64,000 bases of DNA, taken from contig NZ_JAWLJU010000002.1 of NCBI RefSeq assembly GCF_037120705.1, forward strand, positions 558,001 to 622,000, written 5' to 3'. Shown piece after piece: positions 28,523 through 38,294 of the stretch. Source of the DNA: Pseudoalteromonas sp. UG3-2 (GTDB taxonomy: Bacteria; Pseudomonadota; Gammaproteobacteria; Enterobacterales; Alteromonadaceae). The translations under genes were made by a program, and so were the position numbers. Position 1 is the stretch's first letter. Every line of letters starts with the position of its first letter. Under the pieces are notes generated by a model, which worked only from the letters and a program-made list of their open reading frames with translations, searched no databases and had not been told where the DNA came from.

Positions 28523-28790
28523 GTTGATTTTATTGTAGCTACAGGAGAGTTGTAGTCGCCTTGTATCAAGACAGTACCTGTTGCAAACGCTTTATAATCT
28601 AAAAGCAATCTGATTGTGTAGAGACTGGGAGTAATTTGGCCGTTGTAGTGATCCTATAAAAGAATCTATGAAGGAAAAGCCCATTTTTATCACAAGCAAG
28701 CAAAAATACTAAGTTTAGGTTTTGTTATTATAAGAACTGTAGAGAATATATTGATTGATATTTGATTATATAGGACCATGTTTTTGAAAA

Positions 28791-28820
28791 AGATGCCATT
28801 CCAGTGCTGAAATGGCATCT
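28791..28820 (-). terminator. Rho-independent terminator of the TonB-receptor gene
   Basis: The 10-bp stem AGATGCCATT / AATGGCATCT (28791-28800 with 28811-28820). It is followed on the minus strand by TTTTTC, 24 bases past the stop. Confidence 0.85.
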
Positions 28821-28843
28821 AGCTTTTATGTATTTACAAGCTT

Positions 28844-31800
28844 TTAAAACTTATATGTAAAGCCTACGCTGTAAACGCGACCATAAGTTGTTCTTGTAAC
28901 TGATAACTCACGTACGCTGGGGTACCAATCAAACACATTGTCGATACGTAAGCGAACCACTGCGTTATCATTTATGTAGTAAGAGCCACCTAAATTATAA
29001 ACAGTTTTAGATTCTATCGTGTCATACGGGTTACCGTTCTGATCGATGTAATCATACAAATTGTCTGAGTCATTGTTACGGTTACCTTCACCATAGTAAT
29101 CAACATCGAAGTATACGTTTAGATCTTCAAGTGTATAATCTATCTTCAGGTCTCCACGCCAATCAGGGTTGGTGTACTCGCCAGTATTATCTTGAAAGTC
29201 GAAGCCAGTGTTTGACTCAGCATCTTTCTTAAGATTATACAGGCGTGAACGCAGCGCTAATTCACCTGAACCCTCTGGAATTAAACTGCCAATCAATGGG
29301 TACTCATTCAATGGGCGTTTGAACATAAATTCATATTCATAAGTTTCAAACTCTTGAAGTGCAGCGTTAACATAGCCAGATTCAAAAGCATTGTTAGCAG
29401 GGATCTGGAAATCAGAACCACGCTTAAACTTGCCACAGAAATCATTAGGGAAATTAGTAGAGTCGTAACAGGCATTTAAAATATCTGTCAAAGTAAAGTC
29501 AACAATCGCATCTTCAATATCGATCTTAATGTAATCGACTTTAAAGCTAAAGCCTTCGAACCACTCTGGAGCGTATACAAGACCAATGTTTAAACCTTCA
29601 GCTTTTTCACTTTCAAGGTTAATATTACCACCGGTTGTACCAACTCTTGAAGCATTACCAGAAACTGCTTTATAACCATCAGGCACGCCAGCAGCCTCAC
29701 AGTTCGCTCTACGTGCTGAAGGGTTAGGACCTTTATCAAGGTTATTGATATCACAAGGATCCGTACCGAATTGAGAGTCTTGAATTACTGGTAAAAATAG
29801 CTCAGTAACAGATGGCGCTCTAACTGTTTCTGAATAGTTAGCCCTAACCATGATGTCTCTAATCGGCTGATAGTTAAGTCCAACAGACCATACATTATCT
29901 TTACCAGCTGTATCATTGTCTATTCTTCTAAAAGAAGCATCTAGACCCAAAGAAGCAACTAGAGGGATATCCATATCATCAGAGACAAGAGGTACACTAA
30001 ATTCTGCAAATATGTCTTTAGTAGTGTATGAACCTGCAGTAGAAGCGTTAGCCAAACCACTATTTAGAGTATTTGTACCATCTTCAGTAAAGCTAGCTTT
30101 TTCTGTACGTCTTTCATAACCAAATGCTGCAGCTAAATAACCGGCAGGAAGTTCAACAATGTCACCAGTTGTGAAGGCTTGCAGAATGTCTTGCTCCTGT
30201 CGAGAGTGGCCCATTGCAGGGTAGGTAATGTAATCAAGAACTTCTTGAGATGCTTGACCAAAAGGATTGAAAGCAACACACTTACCAACTTCGCCCAACA
30301 GCGATTGTGTTTCTGTTACGCCGAATCCTGAGGTAGTGAACTTATCATGATAACCATCTACATAGTTAGCTTTACAATCAATTGCGCCATTATTATAACC
30401 AACATCAATCGAAGCTAAGAAACGGTTTTCATTAATGTTATAATCTTGAGAAAATATTTTACTTACGCCTTGTTGATAAAATACATCCCATTTCCATTCA
30501 TGTTCGCCAAGATCAAAGTAGCCATCGAAGCCAATTTTCAAACTTCTTACATCAGACTCATTGATAATTCTACGCTTACCTAATGAAGTCCAAGCTTTGT
30601 GCATGTAGAACTCACCTGGGCCACCAAGGTAACCTTCAAGTCTTTCTTTAGACTCTGCAGAAAGGTACGGGTAGCTAGTATCGAATTTCAACGCGCCACC
30701 TAGGCCACCAAATAAACCTGAGCTATATTTGTTTGGCTGATAACCACTATTAATGGCATCTGATGAGTTAAAGAAGCCTAAAACAGACATATTAACTTCA
30801 TCTGTTAATTTGTAATTACCATGGATAGTAAAGTTGAAACGCTCATAACCTTCACGAGCTGTATTTGATTCTGCTAGATTTAGGCCGTCACCTCCAGAAG
30901 ACCAAACTTGGTTACCTGTTGCTGTACCAGTGTCAAATGGAATAAGCTGGCCATTACCACTTGGATCAAATTGAAGGAAAGAGCCATCTGGCCATGCACC
31001 TAAACCTAAATTAGTTACAGCGACACTTCCAGGTGTGATAAGGCCTGAATTTGATAGAATACCAGCGCGACCATTGGGATATAAGCGACGTTGACCAACA
31101 ACAGGGTTACCATCTGCGTCAAGCACTGCATCATCACCTAAAGGTGTATAACCTGACCACTGATCGGTCCATGAAGGCAGTTCTGCTGCTAAGATGCTTT
31201 TTTGCTCTTGATATTCAAAGTTAAATACAAGGTTACCTTTATCTTCATGAAAGTTTCCGCCAAATAAGCCACGGAATGATTTGTCGTACTTACCTGCTTC
31301 ATTAACATTGGTCAAGTCTGCAGAGAACTCAGCACCTTCGTAATCAGTTTTCAATATGAAGTTAACAACACCTGCAACAGCGTCAGAGCCATAGACAGGA
31401 GCACCACCTACTTTAACCACTTCTACTCTTTCGATTAAAGATACAGGTATGTTATTAACATCCACCTGACTTCCTGGAGCACTGCCTCCGCCAACAGGTG
31501 AATTACTTGAAACGAAGCGAGAACCATTAACTAGAGTAAGAGTACGTTGAGAGCCAAGACCGTACAAGTTTACAGTACTTTGACCAACACCTTGAGAACT
31601 AGCGGCTTCGTTGCTTTCAAGGTTTGATGTTGCAGCAAGTTCTATACCTGGTACTTCCTCTAATACCGCTGCTAGATTAGTAGTACCTCTTTTACTAATA
31701 TAGTCCGAATCGATTGTTTCAACAGGTTGAGTTGTTTCCAAGTCGACGCGTGAGATACGCGAACCCGTGACTTCAATACGTTCAACATTTTGTGAGTCGG

Positions 31801-31900
31801 CAGTTTCTTCTTCTGCAAAAGCTGTTGGAGATACAACTGCAACAGTTGCACCAAGTGCTAAAGCAGCTTTTATTGATGATGAGAGTGTATTTATCTTCAT
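28844..31900 (-). CDS. TonB-dependent outer-membrane receptor
   Basis: A 1018-residue beta-barrel transporter. A signal peptide (about 1-29, ending AFA) is followed by an NVERIEVTGSRISRVD TonB-box-like segment near 38-53. The plug domain follows, with GTTNLAAVLEEVPGIEL, VNLYGLGSQRTLTLVNGSRFV and VKVGGAPVYGSDAVAGVVNFILKTDYEG (to about 190). The long barrel ends in TYGRVYSVGFTYKF with the C-terminal Phe used for BAM insertion. There is no N-terminal STN signalling domain. The large size and the VTGSRI-type plug are common in Alteromonadales carbohydrate- and peptide-type receptors. The substrate is unknown, and no utilisation genes or Fur box lie nearby. It is flanked by repeats. Confidence 0.93.
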   Translation of the reverse strand: MKINTLSSSIKAALALGATVAVVSPTAFAEEETADSQNVERIEVTGSRISRVDLETTQPVETIDSDYISKRGTTNLAAVLEEVPGIELAATSNLESNEAASSQGVGQSTVNLYGLGSQRTLTLVNGSRFVSSNSPVGGGSAPGSQVDVNNIPVSLIERVEVVKVGGAPVYGSDAVAGVVNFILKTDYEGAEFSADLTNVNEAGKYDKSFRGLFGGNFHEDKGNLVFNFEYQEQKSILAAELPSWTDQWSGYTPLGDDAVLDADGNPVVGQRRLYPNGRAGILSNSGLITPGSVAVTNLGLGAWPDGSFLQFDPSGNGQLIPFDTGTATGNQVWSSGGDGLNLAESNTAREGYERFNFTIHGNYKLTDEVNMSVLGFFNSSDAINSGYQPNKYSSGLFGGLGGALKFDTSYPYLSAESKERLEGYLGGPGEFYMHKAWTSLGKRRIINESDVRSLKIGFDGYFDLGEHEWKWDVFYQQGVSKIFSQDYNINENRFLASIDVGYNNGAIDCKANYVDGYHDKFTTSGFGVTETQSLLGEVGKCVAFNPFGQASQEVLDYITYPAMGHSRQEQDILQAFTTGDIVELPAGYLAAAFGYERRTEKASFTEDGTNTLNSGLANASTAGSYTTKDIFAEFSVPLVSDDMDIPLVASLGLDASFRRIDNDTAGKDNVWSVGLNYQPIRDIMVRANYSETVRAPSVTELFLPVIQDSQFGTDPCDINNLDKGPNPSARRANCEAAGVPDGYKAVSGNASRVGTTGGNINLESEKAEGLNIGLVYAPEWFEGFSFKVDYIKIDIEDAIVDFTLTDILNACYDSTNFPNDFCGKFKRGSDFQIPANNAFESGYVNAALQEFETYEYEFMFKRPLNEYPLIGSLIPEGSGELALRSRLYNLKKDAESNTGFDFQDNTGEYTNPDWRGDLKIDYTLEDLNVYFDVDYYGEGNRNNDSDNLYDYIDQNGNPYDTIESKTVYNLGGSYYINDNAVVRLRIDNVFDWYPSVRELSVTRTTYGRVYSVGFTYKF

Positions 31901-32375
31901 AATTATTCCTATTTTTGTATTACATGACTAAGCATGCTCTTAAAATATAAAGCGAGGAATAAAAAATTTACATAGGTGATTCAAAATTCACTTATGTTGA
32001 TGAAAAGGTTCTATTGTGTGTTTATTTACAATAAAAGGTGAGGAATTAATGGCTTTTGTAAATATGTATGGTAAAAGGTGAATTGTGTGTTAATAGAGGT
32101 GTCTGGGTCGGTGTTTTGGTGTAATTTTATCTTTACGGTTCTATGTATTTTTTTATTAAATTGTTTTAATATGTTAGATTATATTTCAGCAGTCATCGCT
32201 TAGAGTACTCTCAAGTTTGCTTGTTAGTGTTTTGTTCCTGTTTACTATCCATAATCAAGCAACAAATAAGGCTTAAAAGTCTAATACGAACAACCATGTT
32301 TATTTCCTTTCATGAATTATTTATTACTTTACGGAAGCAAAAATTCTAGATATAAAACCATTCATTGCTAAGTAA

Positions 32376-32490
32376 TAACAACCTGAATTAATATTTGCTC
32401 GATTTACCATTAGAATTGACGCTAACGGAGTCTAAACGTTCTCATTAAGAACATAGACAGCAATATTTTTGCCTTACCTGCATGGGTAAG
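32376..32490 (+). repeat. Diverged dispersed repeat, copy B
   Basis: Contains ACAACCTGAATTAATATTTG, CTCGATTT, AATTGACGCTAAC, GTTCTCATTAA and TTTTGCCTTAC, in the same order as copy A at 28323-28430 and in the same orientation. The two copies bracket the TonB-receptor gene. The end points are approximate. Confidence 0.5.
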
Positions 32491-32731
32491 GATACTTTTG
32501 TGGTTACAGTACACAGGAGGGGGCGACAAAATTTTGCACCTCAAATCCTCAAAGAGATCACCTAATTAAACGAATTATCATAAAAACTGTCTTTCGCTCT
32601 GTAATAAATCGGCATGTGAAAAAGGATTTACAAAGCCACTATGACGATGTTGATTAAATTAGATTGAACCCACAGACTATTGACATAAACAAGACCTAGA
32701 TGTTGCTAAAGTCGCTTCCTATCAACAAAAG

Positions 32732-32754
32732 TTGAGGGGAAAAAGCACCCTCAA
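32732..32754 (-). terminator. Possible terminator of the small lipoprotein gene
   Basis: The stem TTGAGGG / CCCTCAA (32732-32738 with 32748-32754) with a 9-base loop is followed on the minus strand by CTTTTGTT, about 70 bp past the lipoprotein stop. Confidence 0.4.
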
Positions 32755-32823
32755 ACAATTTGTATTACAATAAATGCTATTCGCTTGTGGTTAATAGTAC
32801 AACCTGCACTATAAGCTTGGCGT

Positions 32824-33072
32824 TTATTGTAAACCTTTTTTCGAATAAATCGTCACCTTATTGGATAATAACGTCACGGTGATATTTTTCTCTTCACTGC
32901 CCCAGATGCAGTTAGTATGAAGTGTTTTCTCTTCGCACTTGTCTGCACTGCCAAGGATTTTTTCTACTTCGGTTTTATCCATTCCCACTTCTAATTTGTT
33001 GTAGTTCTCTAAGTTTACTTTTGAACAACCAACAAGAGTTAAAAGGGCTGCAGCTGTGATTAATTTTTTCAT
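32824..33072 (-). CDS. Small lipoprotein, BamE/SmpA-like fold
   Basis: An 82-residue secreted lipoprotein with lipobox LVGC (Cys16). The mature part holds YNKLEVGMDKTEVEKILGSADKCEE, followed by a strand with TNCIWGSEEKNITVTLLSNKV. The 'L.VGM...EV..ilG' pattern is that of the small BamE/SmpA-like domain and of DUF3862-type lipoproteins. Two cysteines (in DKCEE and TNCIW) could form a disulphide. It follows csiV by 11 bp and is probably the last gene of the aguA-aguB-mfd-csiV run. Its role in the envelope is unknown. Confidence 0.75.
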   Translation of the reverse strand: MKKLITAAALLTLVGCSKVNLENYNKLEVGMDKTEVEKILGSADKCEEKTLHTNCIWGSEEKNITVTLLSNKVTIYSKKGLQ

Positions 33073-33083
33073 AGTGATTTCGC

Positions 33084-33908
33084 CTAATGCTTATATTTTC
33101 TTATTTGGAAAATCACCCCTATTTTTGGGTGATCTAAGTAATGAATATCACCACTGTATACACGAGTATACTGTGACATTCGAGCAGTACGAAGCTTACC
33201 TTCATCCTCGTACTTTAAATCGAGATCCGTGGTGACATAGAGATAATGTCGCACATGGATTTTAATCAATCCTTGCAGTTCAAATTCTGGAGCGGCTCGT
33301 GTTTCCTCGCTGATATAAGGGGAAAGCAGGGAACCCAGTGGCTCGCGATTAATCGCTGCCGTGATGCTGGCAGGCTGCTTATATTGCTCACCTGCAACAA
33401 TAACAACATTGGGTGCACGACGTTTACTCTGCTCTGGAAAACGCCAGCCAGTATGAAGCAGCGGCTGTAAATCTTTGCGTTGCAATTGGGCTAGTTTGTC
33501 TTGAAATTGTAATTGGCTTTTATCCAGCAAGTAGATGGAATCCATGTGCTCTTGCGGCTCAACACTGGGGCTCAGAGGCAGAGTATCAAATAGGCTGACA
33601 TAATCGCGGCTAGGCTCACACCAAGGGGAGCTTTTCCCCTGAGTTAACGTGCGGATAAAAGAACGGTCCTGAAATCGAGCACGGCCTTGCAAACACAGTT
33701 CATAACCGGTGTGATTAAATCCCTCTAACAATAAGTTGAGCCGGTTACGCTCAGTTAGTGCTTCAGGTTCGATGCTAAAATCTTCTTTGATGCTGTAACT
33801 AGGTGCTTGCTTAAAGGCGATTATTTCCACTTCAAACCAGCGAATTGCATGGGCGGATGTACTCAGTACAGCCGCACTCAACAACGCTAGGCTTTTTATT
33901 ATTCTCAT
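33084..33908 (-). CDS. csiV: CsiV family periplasmic protein
   Basis: A 274-residue exported protein with a signal peptide ending in SAHA (about residue 21), followed by the family start IRWFEVEIIAFKQ. It ends with LQGLIKIHVRHYLYVTTDLDLKY and SGDIHYLDHPKIGVIFQIRKY. I recognise this as the CsiV (DUF2803) family. In Vibrio cholerae CsiV is a periplasmic protein needed for growth with D-amino acids and linked to peptidoglycan synthesis and LpoA. The start ATG overlaps the mfd stop by 4 bp, so the genes are coupled. Confidence 0.85.
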   Translation of the reverse strand: MRIIKSLALLSAAVLSTSAHAIRWFEVEIIAFKQAPSYSIKEDFSIEPEALTERNRLNLLLEGFNHTGYELCLQGRARFQDRSFIRTLTQGKSSPWCEPSRDYVSLFDTLPLSPSVEPQEHMDSIYLLDKSQLQFQDKLAQLQRKDLQPLLHTGWRFPEQSKRRAPNVVIVAGEQYKQPASITAAINREPLGSLLSPYISEETRAAPEFELQGLIKIHVRHYLYVTTDLDLKYEDEGKLRTARMSQYTRVYSGDIHYLDHPKIGVIFQIRKYKH

Positions 33909-36900
33909 GCTACTGCCTTTTTCTCGAAGTCACTGATCATGGCATTGACTAATTTTAGTCGCTCTTGGCCATTTTTTTCTTCTATCATAAACTTAAGTTT
34001 GTTAGCACCTTCCATACGGTACACCGACGGATTACTTTGTATCAAGCCGATGATGAATGTTGGATTAACTTTAGTATGACTTGTAAACTCAAAGAATCCA
34101 CCCTTGGGGTTGGCTTCAATTTTTTGGATGCCAAGCTCTGTGGCCTTTAATTTTACCGTTTGCAGGGCAAACAAGTTCTTGCTGGCATCTGGCAATAAGC
34201 CAAAGCGGTCAATCAGCTCCACTTGCAAATCATCCAGCTCGGCCAAGGTATTGGCACTGGCGATACGCTTATACATACTTAGGCGAATATTCACATCAGG
34301 GATAAAGTCATCTGGCAATAAAGCAGGGAATTTAAGATCCACTTCGCTTTGTTGTTGCAAGAGGTTATCGAGCGTCGGCTCTTTGCCATTTTTTAATGCC
34401 TCTACCGCTTGCTCGAGCATTTCCATGTACAGTGTAAAACCCACCGTTTGGATCTGACCACTTTGGTCATCGCCCAACAGCTCACCGGCGCCACGGATCT
34501 CCAGGTCATGGGTTGCCAATGCAAAACCTGCACCCAGATCTTCCAATTGTTCAATGGCTTGCAAACGTTTTACAGCATCTTTTGTCAATGCTTGGCTATT
34601 ACGGGTAAGTAAATAAGCATACGCCTGGTGGTGGCTTCGGCCCACACGACCACGTAACTGGTGTAGCTGAGCAAGCCCAAGTTTATCTGCGCGGTCCATA
34701 ATAATGGTGTTCGCGGATGGGATATCGATGCCGGTTTCTATGATGGTGGTACAAATTAATACGTTGAATTTCTGGTGATAAAATTCACTCATCAGGTGCT
34801 CTAGTTCTTTTTCACGCATTTGCCCATGAGCGGTGGTGACATTCGCTTCTGGTACTAAGGCACTGACGTCTGCTGCGACTTTATCTATGGTCTCAACGTT
34901 ATTGTGTAAAAAGTAAACTTGGCCACCACGCTTAATTTCACGCAAAATGGCTTCTCGGATCAACTCATCATTGCGTTCGCGAACGAAGGTTTTCACCGCC
35001 AAGCGCTTCGCGGGCGGCGTGGCTATTATCGATAAATCACGCATGCCACTCATTGCCATGTTCAGGGTACGTGGAATAGGGGTGGCGGTAAGGGTAAGAA
35101 TATCAACGTCGGCACGCAGCTGTTTGATTTTCTCTTTTTGTCTGACACCAAAACGGTGTTCTTCATCCACTATTAATAACCCAAGATCGGCAAACTTGAT
35201 GTTCTCTTGGATGAGTTTGTGGGTGCCAATGACAATGTCGATTTTACCTTGTTGTAACTTATCTAAGGTGTCTTTTTGTTCTTTTGCCGAGTTAAACCGC
35301 GACAATACTCCTACTTCAATAGGTAAATCGGCGAAGCGGTCTTTAAAATTTTCAAAATGCTGTTGTGCCAGCAACGTCGTGGGCACTAACACGGCCACCT
35401 GTTTATTGTCATTCACTGCCACAAAAGCGGCGCGCATGGCCACTTCGGTTTTACCAAAGCCGACATCGCCACAGACGAGGCGGTCCATGGCTAAGCTCGA
35501 TTGCATGTCTGCCAATACGGCGGTGATGGCATTACGCTGATCATCGGTTTCTTCAAAAGGAAAGCTATCAGAAAACTCGCGATAGGCGTTGCTGTCGAGC
35601 TTAAAGGCATAGCCTGGTTTACTTTGCCGCTTAGCATAAATGTCCAATAGCTCAGCCGCGACATCGCGGACTTTTTCAGCCGCCTTACGCTTGGCTTTCT
35701 CCCAAGCGTCATTACCGAGTTTGTGCAGCGGCGCACTGGCCTCTTCACCACCAGAATAACGACTTAGCATGTGCAAAGAGGAGACTGGCACATACAACTT
35801 GGCATCATTGGCATAAGTGATGGTGACAAACTCGGTTGCCACGCCCGCAGCGTCAATGGTTTCTAAGCCTAAATAGCGGCCCACACCATGATCTAAGTGA
35901 ACAATGGGTTGGCCTTCTTTTAGCTCTGCTAAATTGCGAATAAGAGCGTCTTGCCCTTGTTCGTATTTGTGTTTGCGGCGGCGTTTTTGCGACACCTTAA
36001 GGCCCAGTAACTCTTGCTCAGTGACAATGGCAAGACTGGACTTAGCCTGATGGAGCTCAACACTGGTAGCCAGTGGACTAACCACCACACCGACATCGGC
36101 ATCACTTTGGCAAAAGTCATGAATGGATTTATACGCTTGTAACTTTAAACCGGTGGGTTTTAACAGCGTTAGCAGCGACTCACGGCGACCTTCCGATTCC
36201 ACACTGAATAGGACTTTGGATTGTTGCTTTTTGCGTGCAGTCACAAAGTTCAGTATTTTCTCAAACGGCGCTTGTTGTTTATGGTCAATGCGCACATCGG
36301 TGATTAATTCCGCGGCAACATTATGATGGCCAGCCTTAGTTCCAAGCTGGGCTTGGCTTAGCTTGATCCGAGCAAATTGATTTAAGCCCTCGTACAGACT
36401 CTCCACTGGTTGGTATAGTGACCCGGGCGGTAACAAAGGCCGTAGGGGATCGACTTTGCGGCTTTCATAGCGCTTTTCGACATCCTGCCAGAACTGCTTG
36501 GCAGCTTCTTCAATGTCGCCAAGTGGCATCATTACGGCATCGCTTGGCAGATAATCGTAAATGGTGGAAAGCTGCTCGAAGAACAACGGCAGATAGTATT
36601 CTATCCCGGCAGGCCAGTTGCCATTACTGACTTGCATATAGACGCTGTCTTTTTCACTGCTGGCACCAAATGCTTCTCGATAGCCAATGCGAAAACGCTC
36701 TATGTCTTCAGCATTGGTAGGGAATTCGTGAGCAGGAAGTAAGTCAATGGCATCGACTTCGTCGCTAGAGCGCTGCGTTTCAATATCAAAATGACGGATA
36801 GAGTCGAGTTCGTCGTCGAAGAAGTCAAGTCGGAACGGCAGTGGGCTACCCATGGGGTAGAGATCTAAAATAGAGCCTCTAACGGCGAACTCACCATGTT

Positions 36901-37381
36901 CCATTACCTGTTGCACGTGACGGTATCCCGCTTCGGTTAATTTATCCCGCAGCGCTTGGGCATCGATGGTTTGGCCTTTGCTCACTTGTAAGCTCATGCC
37001 ATGAATAAAACTGGGCGGTGCGGTCCGCAGCATCAGTGTGGCAACTGGCACAATCAACACGGATTGTTTTTCATGCTTTAAGGTATTTAAACTGGCCAAG
37101 CGCTGAGAAATAATGTCCTGATGCGGTGAAAAATGATCGTAAGGGAGCGTTTCCCAGTCCGGGAACAACATCACCGGGATATCTGGCAATAAAAAGCCCA
37201 GCTCTTGCTCGAGACGCAGGGCAGAGGGCGTGTCGGGAGTGACTAACACCACCAGGTTATCGTGTTGTTGAATAGCTTCACTGAGGCACAAGGCGAGGCT
37301 ACTGCCAACCAAGTTACCCCATGCTATTTTATCTGTTGTCGATTTTACCCATGGTAAGTTGTTCCACTGCCCATTCGCCAT
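33905..37381 (-). CDS. mfd: Transcription-repair coupling factor Mfd
   Basis: Mfd displaces stalled RNA polymerase and recruits UvrA. At 1158 residues it has full length. It has an N-terminal UvrB-like half (LVTPDTPSALRLEQEL, LLFPDWETLPYDHFSPHQDI), an RNAP-interaction domain near 480-550 (HLDHGVGRYLGLETI), and a SF2 translocase with Walker A GDVGFGKTEVA near 640, DEEHRFGV near 740 and VGRSHHQAYAYLL near 920. A C-terminal TRCF domain follows. AGGAG lies 6 bases before the ATG. It is probably in one unit with aguA-aguB upstream and csiV downstream. Confidence 0.98.
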   Translation of the reverse strand: MANGQWNNLPWVKSTTDKIAWGNLVGSSLALCLSEAIQQHDNLVVLVTPDTPSALRLEQELGFLLPDIPVMLFPDWETLPYDHFSPHQDIISQRLASLNTLKHEKQSVLIVPVATLMLRTAPPSFIHGMSLQVSKGQTIDAQALRDKLTEAGYRHVQQVMEHGEFAVRGSILDLYPMGSPLPFRLDFFDDELDSIRHFDIETQRSSDEVDAIDLLPAHEFPTNAEDIERFRIGYREAFGASSEKDSVYMQVSNGNWPAGIEYYLPLFFEQLSTIYDYLPSDAVMMPLGDIEEAAKQFWQDVEKRYESRKVDPLRPLLPPGSLYQPVESLYEGLNQFARIKLSQAQLGTKAGHHNVAAELITDVRIDHKQQAPFEKILNFVTARKKQQSKVLFSVESEGRRESLLTLLKPTGLKLQAYKSIHDFCQSDADVGVVVSPLATSVELHQAKSSLAIVTEQELLGLKVSQKRRRKHKYEQGQDALIRNLAELKEGQPIVHLDHGVGRYLGLETIDAAGVATEFVTITYANDAKLYVPVSSLHMLSRYSGGEEASAPLHKLGNDAWEKAKRKAAEKVRDVAAELLDIYAKRQSKPGYAFKLDSNAYREFSDSFPFEETDDQRNAITAVLADMQSSLAMDRLVCGDVGFGKTEVAMRAAFVAVNDNKQVAVLVPTTLLAQQHFENFKDRFADLPIEVGVLSRFNSAKEQKDTLDKLQQGKIDIVIGTHKLIQENIKFADLGLLIVDEEHRFGVRQKEKIKQLRADVDILTLTATPIPRTLNMAMSGMRDLSIIATPPAKRLAVKTFVRERNDELIREAILREIKRGGQVYFLHNNVETIDKVAADVSALVPEANVTTAHGQMREKELEHLMSEFYHQKFNVLICTTIIETGIDIPSANTIIMDRADKLGLAQLHQLRGRVGRSHHQAYAYLLTRNSQALTKDAVKRLQAIEQLEDLGAGFALATHDLEIRGAGELLGDDQSGQIQTVGFTLYMEMLEQAVEALKNGKEPTLDNLLQQQSEVDLKFPALLPDDFIPDVNIRLSMYKRIASANTLAELDDLQVELIDRFGLLPDASKNLFALQTVKLKATELGIQKIEANPKGGFFEFTSHTKVNPTFIIGLIQSNPSVYRMEGANKLKFMIEEKNGQERLKLVNAMISDFEKKAVA

Positions 37382-37398
37382 TGACTACTCCTATTAAA

Positions 37399-38289
37399 TT
37401 AATCGCGATAGATTTTACACAGATCTTGATAATGATCGATTCTGCGGTCTCTTAAGTACGGCCAAATACGTCGAACCGATTCACTGCGAGCTAAATCAAC
37501 ATCAACCACAGCCGTTTGTTGTTCTTGCTCACAGGCGTGCAACAACATTTCTCCTTGTGGACCGGCTACAAATGAATTGCCCCAAAATTGAATGCCCTCG
37601 CTTTGACCACTGGGGTCAGCCTCGTGACCAACACGGTTTACACTGATAACCGGAAGCCCATTGGCCACTGCGTGGGCACGTTGAGAGATGATCCAAGCAT
37701 CGCGTTGGCGTAGCTGTTCGGCTTGGTCATCGCGCGGATCCCAGCCAATGGCGGTGGGGTAGATTAAAAACTCAGCTCCTGCCATGGCCATTAACCGTGC
37801 ACCCTCTGGAAACCATTGATCCCAACACACTAATACCCCGAGTTTGCCGACAGACGTTTGAATAGGCGTGAAGCCCATGTCACCGGGAGTAAAATAAAAT
37901 TTCTCATAAAAACCCGGATCATCAGGAATGTGCATTTTGCGGTATTTTCCGGCGATGCTGCCGTCGCTTTCAAGTACTACCGCGGTATTGTGATAGAGGC
38001 CCGTGGCGCGCTTTTCAAAGAGTGATGCCACAATGACGACCTGCAATTCTTTGGCTAATGCTCCGAGGCTATCAGTACTTGGCCCTGGGATGGTTTCAGC
38101 CAAATCGAACAATTCAGTGTCTTCAGTTTGACAAAAGTAGAGGCTGCGATGAAGTTCTTGCAACACAATGAGCTGTGCACCTTGCGCCGCAGCAGCTCGA
38201 ATTTCTTCACAGGTTTTAGCGAAATTGGCAACTAAGTCTTCACAATTGCTGTGTTGCACAATGCCAACTTTGATATTTTTTGATGCCAT
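37399..38289 (-). CDS. aguB: N-carbamoylputrescine amidase
   Basis: A 296-residue nitrilase-superfamily enzyme that converts N-carbamoylputrescine to putrescine, CO2 and ammonia. The catalytic triad is in E45 (LQELHRSLYF), K118 (GKYRKMHIPD) and C155 (GVLVCWDQWFPE). The family segments EGARLMAMAGAEFLIYPTAIGW and RDAWIISQRAHAVANGLPVISVNR are present. AAGGT lies 7 bases before the ATG. It starts 5 bp after the aguA stop, so the two enzymes work in series. Confidence 0.95.
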   Translation of the reverse strand: MASKNIKVGIVQHSNCEDLVANFAKTCEEIRAAAAQGAQLIVLQELHRSLYFCQTEDTELFDLAETIPGPSTDSLGALAKELQVVIVASLFEKRATGLYHNTAVVLESDGSIAGKYRKMHIPDDPGFYEKFYFTPGDMGFTPIQTSVGKLGVLVCWDQWFPEGARLMAMAGAEFLIYPTAIGWDPRDDQAEQLRQRDAWIISQRAHAVANGLPVISVNRVGHEADPSGQSEGIQFWGNSFVAGPQGEMLLHACEQEQQTAVVDVDLARSESVRRIWPYLRDRRIDHYQDLCKIYRD

Positions 38290-38294
38290 GGAGT

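Larger units (their letters stand above)
27995..28790. other. AT-rich, gene-poor stretch before the TonB receptor
   Basis: About 800 bp with no intact gene. It contains a 31-bp-period tandem repeat (28135-28193) and two partially alike segments, TTAATATTTGCACC near 28050 and TTAATATTTTGCACC near 28198. It also holds a diverged copy of a repeat also found at 32376-32490, and a short open frame ending at 28522. It looks like decayed accessory DNA. Confidence 0.6.
31901..32823. other. AT-rich leader and intergenic stretch upstream of the TonB receptor
   Basis: About 920 bp without an intact gene. Near the receptor start it holds a hairpin (ACATAGGTGA at 31970-31979 with TCACTTATGT at 31988-31997) and repeated AAAAGGTGA and TTGTGTGTT words (about 32010-32090). 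Further out is dispersed-repeat copy B, and beyond it short open frames that may be gene remnants (32518-32655 and 32684-32773). No Fur box was recognised. Confidence 0.55.

Noticed and set aside
31672..31854. 60-codon frame on the minus strand inside the TonB receptor
   Set aside because: It overlaps the receptor signal peptide and plug in a different frame; Leu/Gln-rich shadow sequence.
31901..32300. Fur box upstream of the TonB receptor
   Set aside because: No GATAATGATAATCATTATC-like sequence was found on reading; the receptor should not be assumed to be a siderophore receptor.
34947..35540. 197-codon open frame on the plus strand
   Set aside because: It lies fully inside mfd on the opposite strand; the protein is Ser/Cys-rich with no motif and no ribosome-binding site, so it is a shadow frame.
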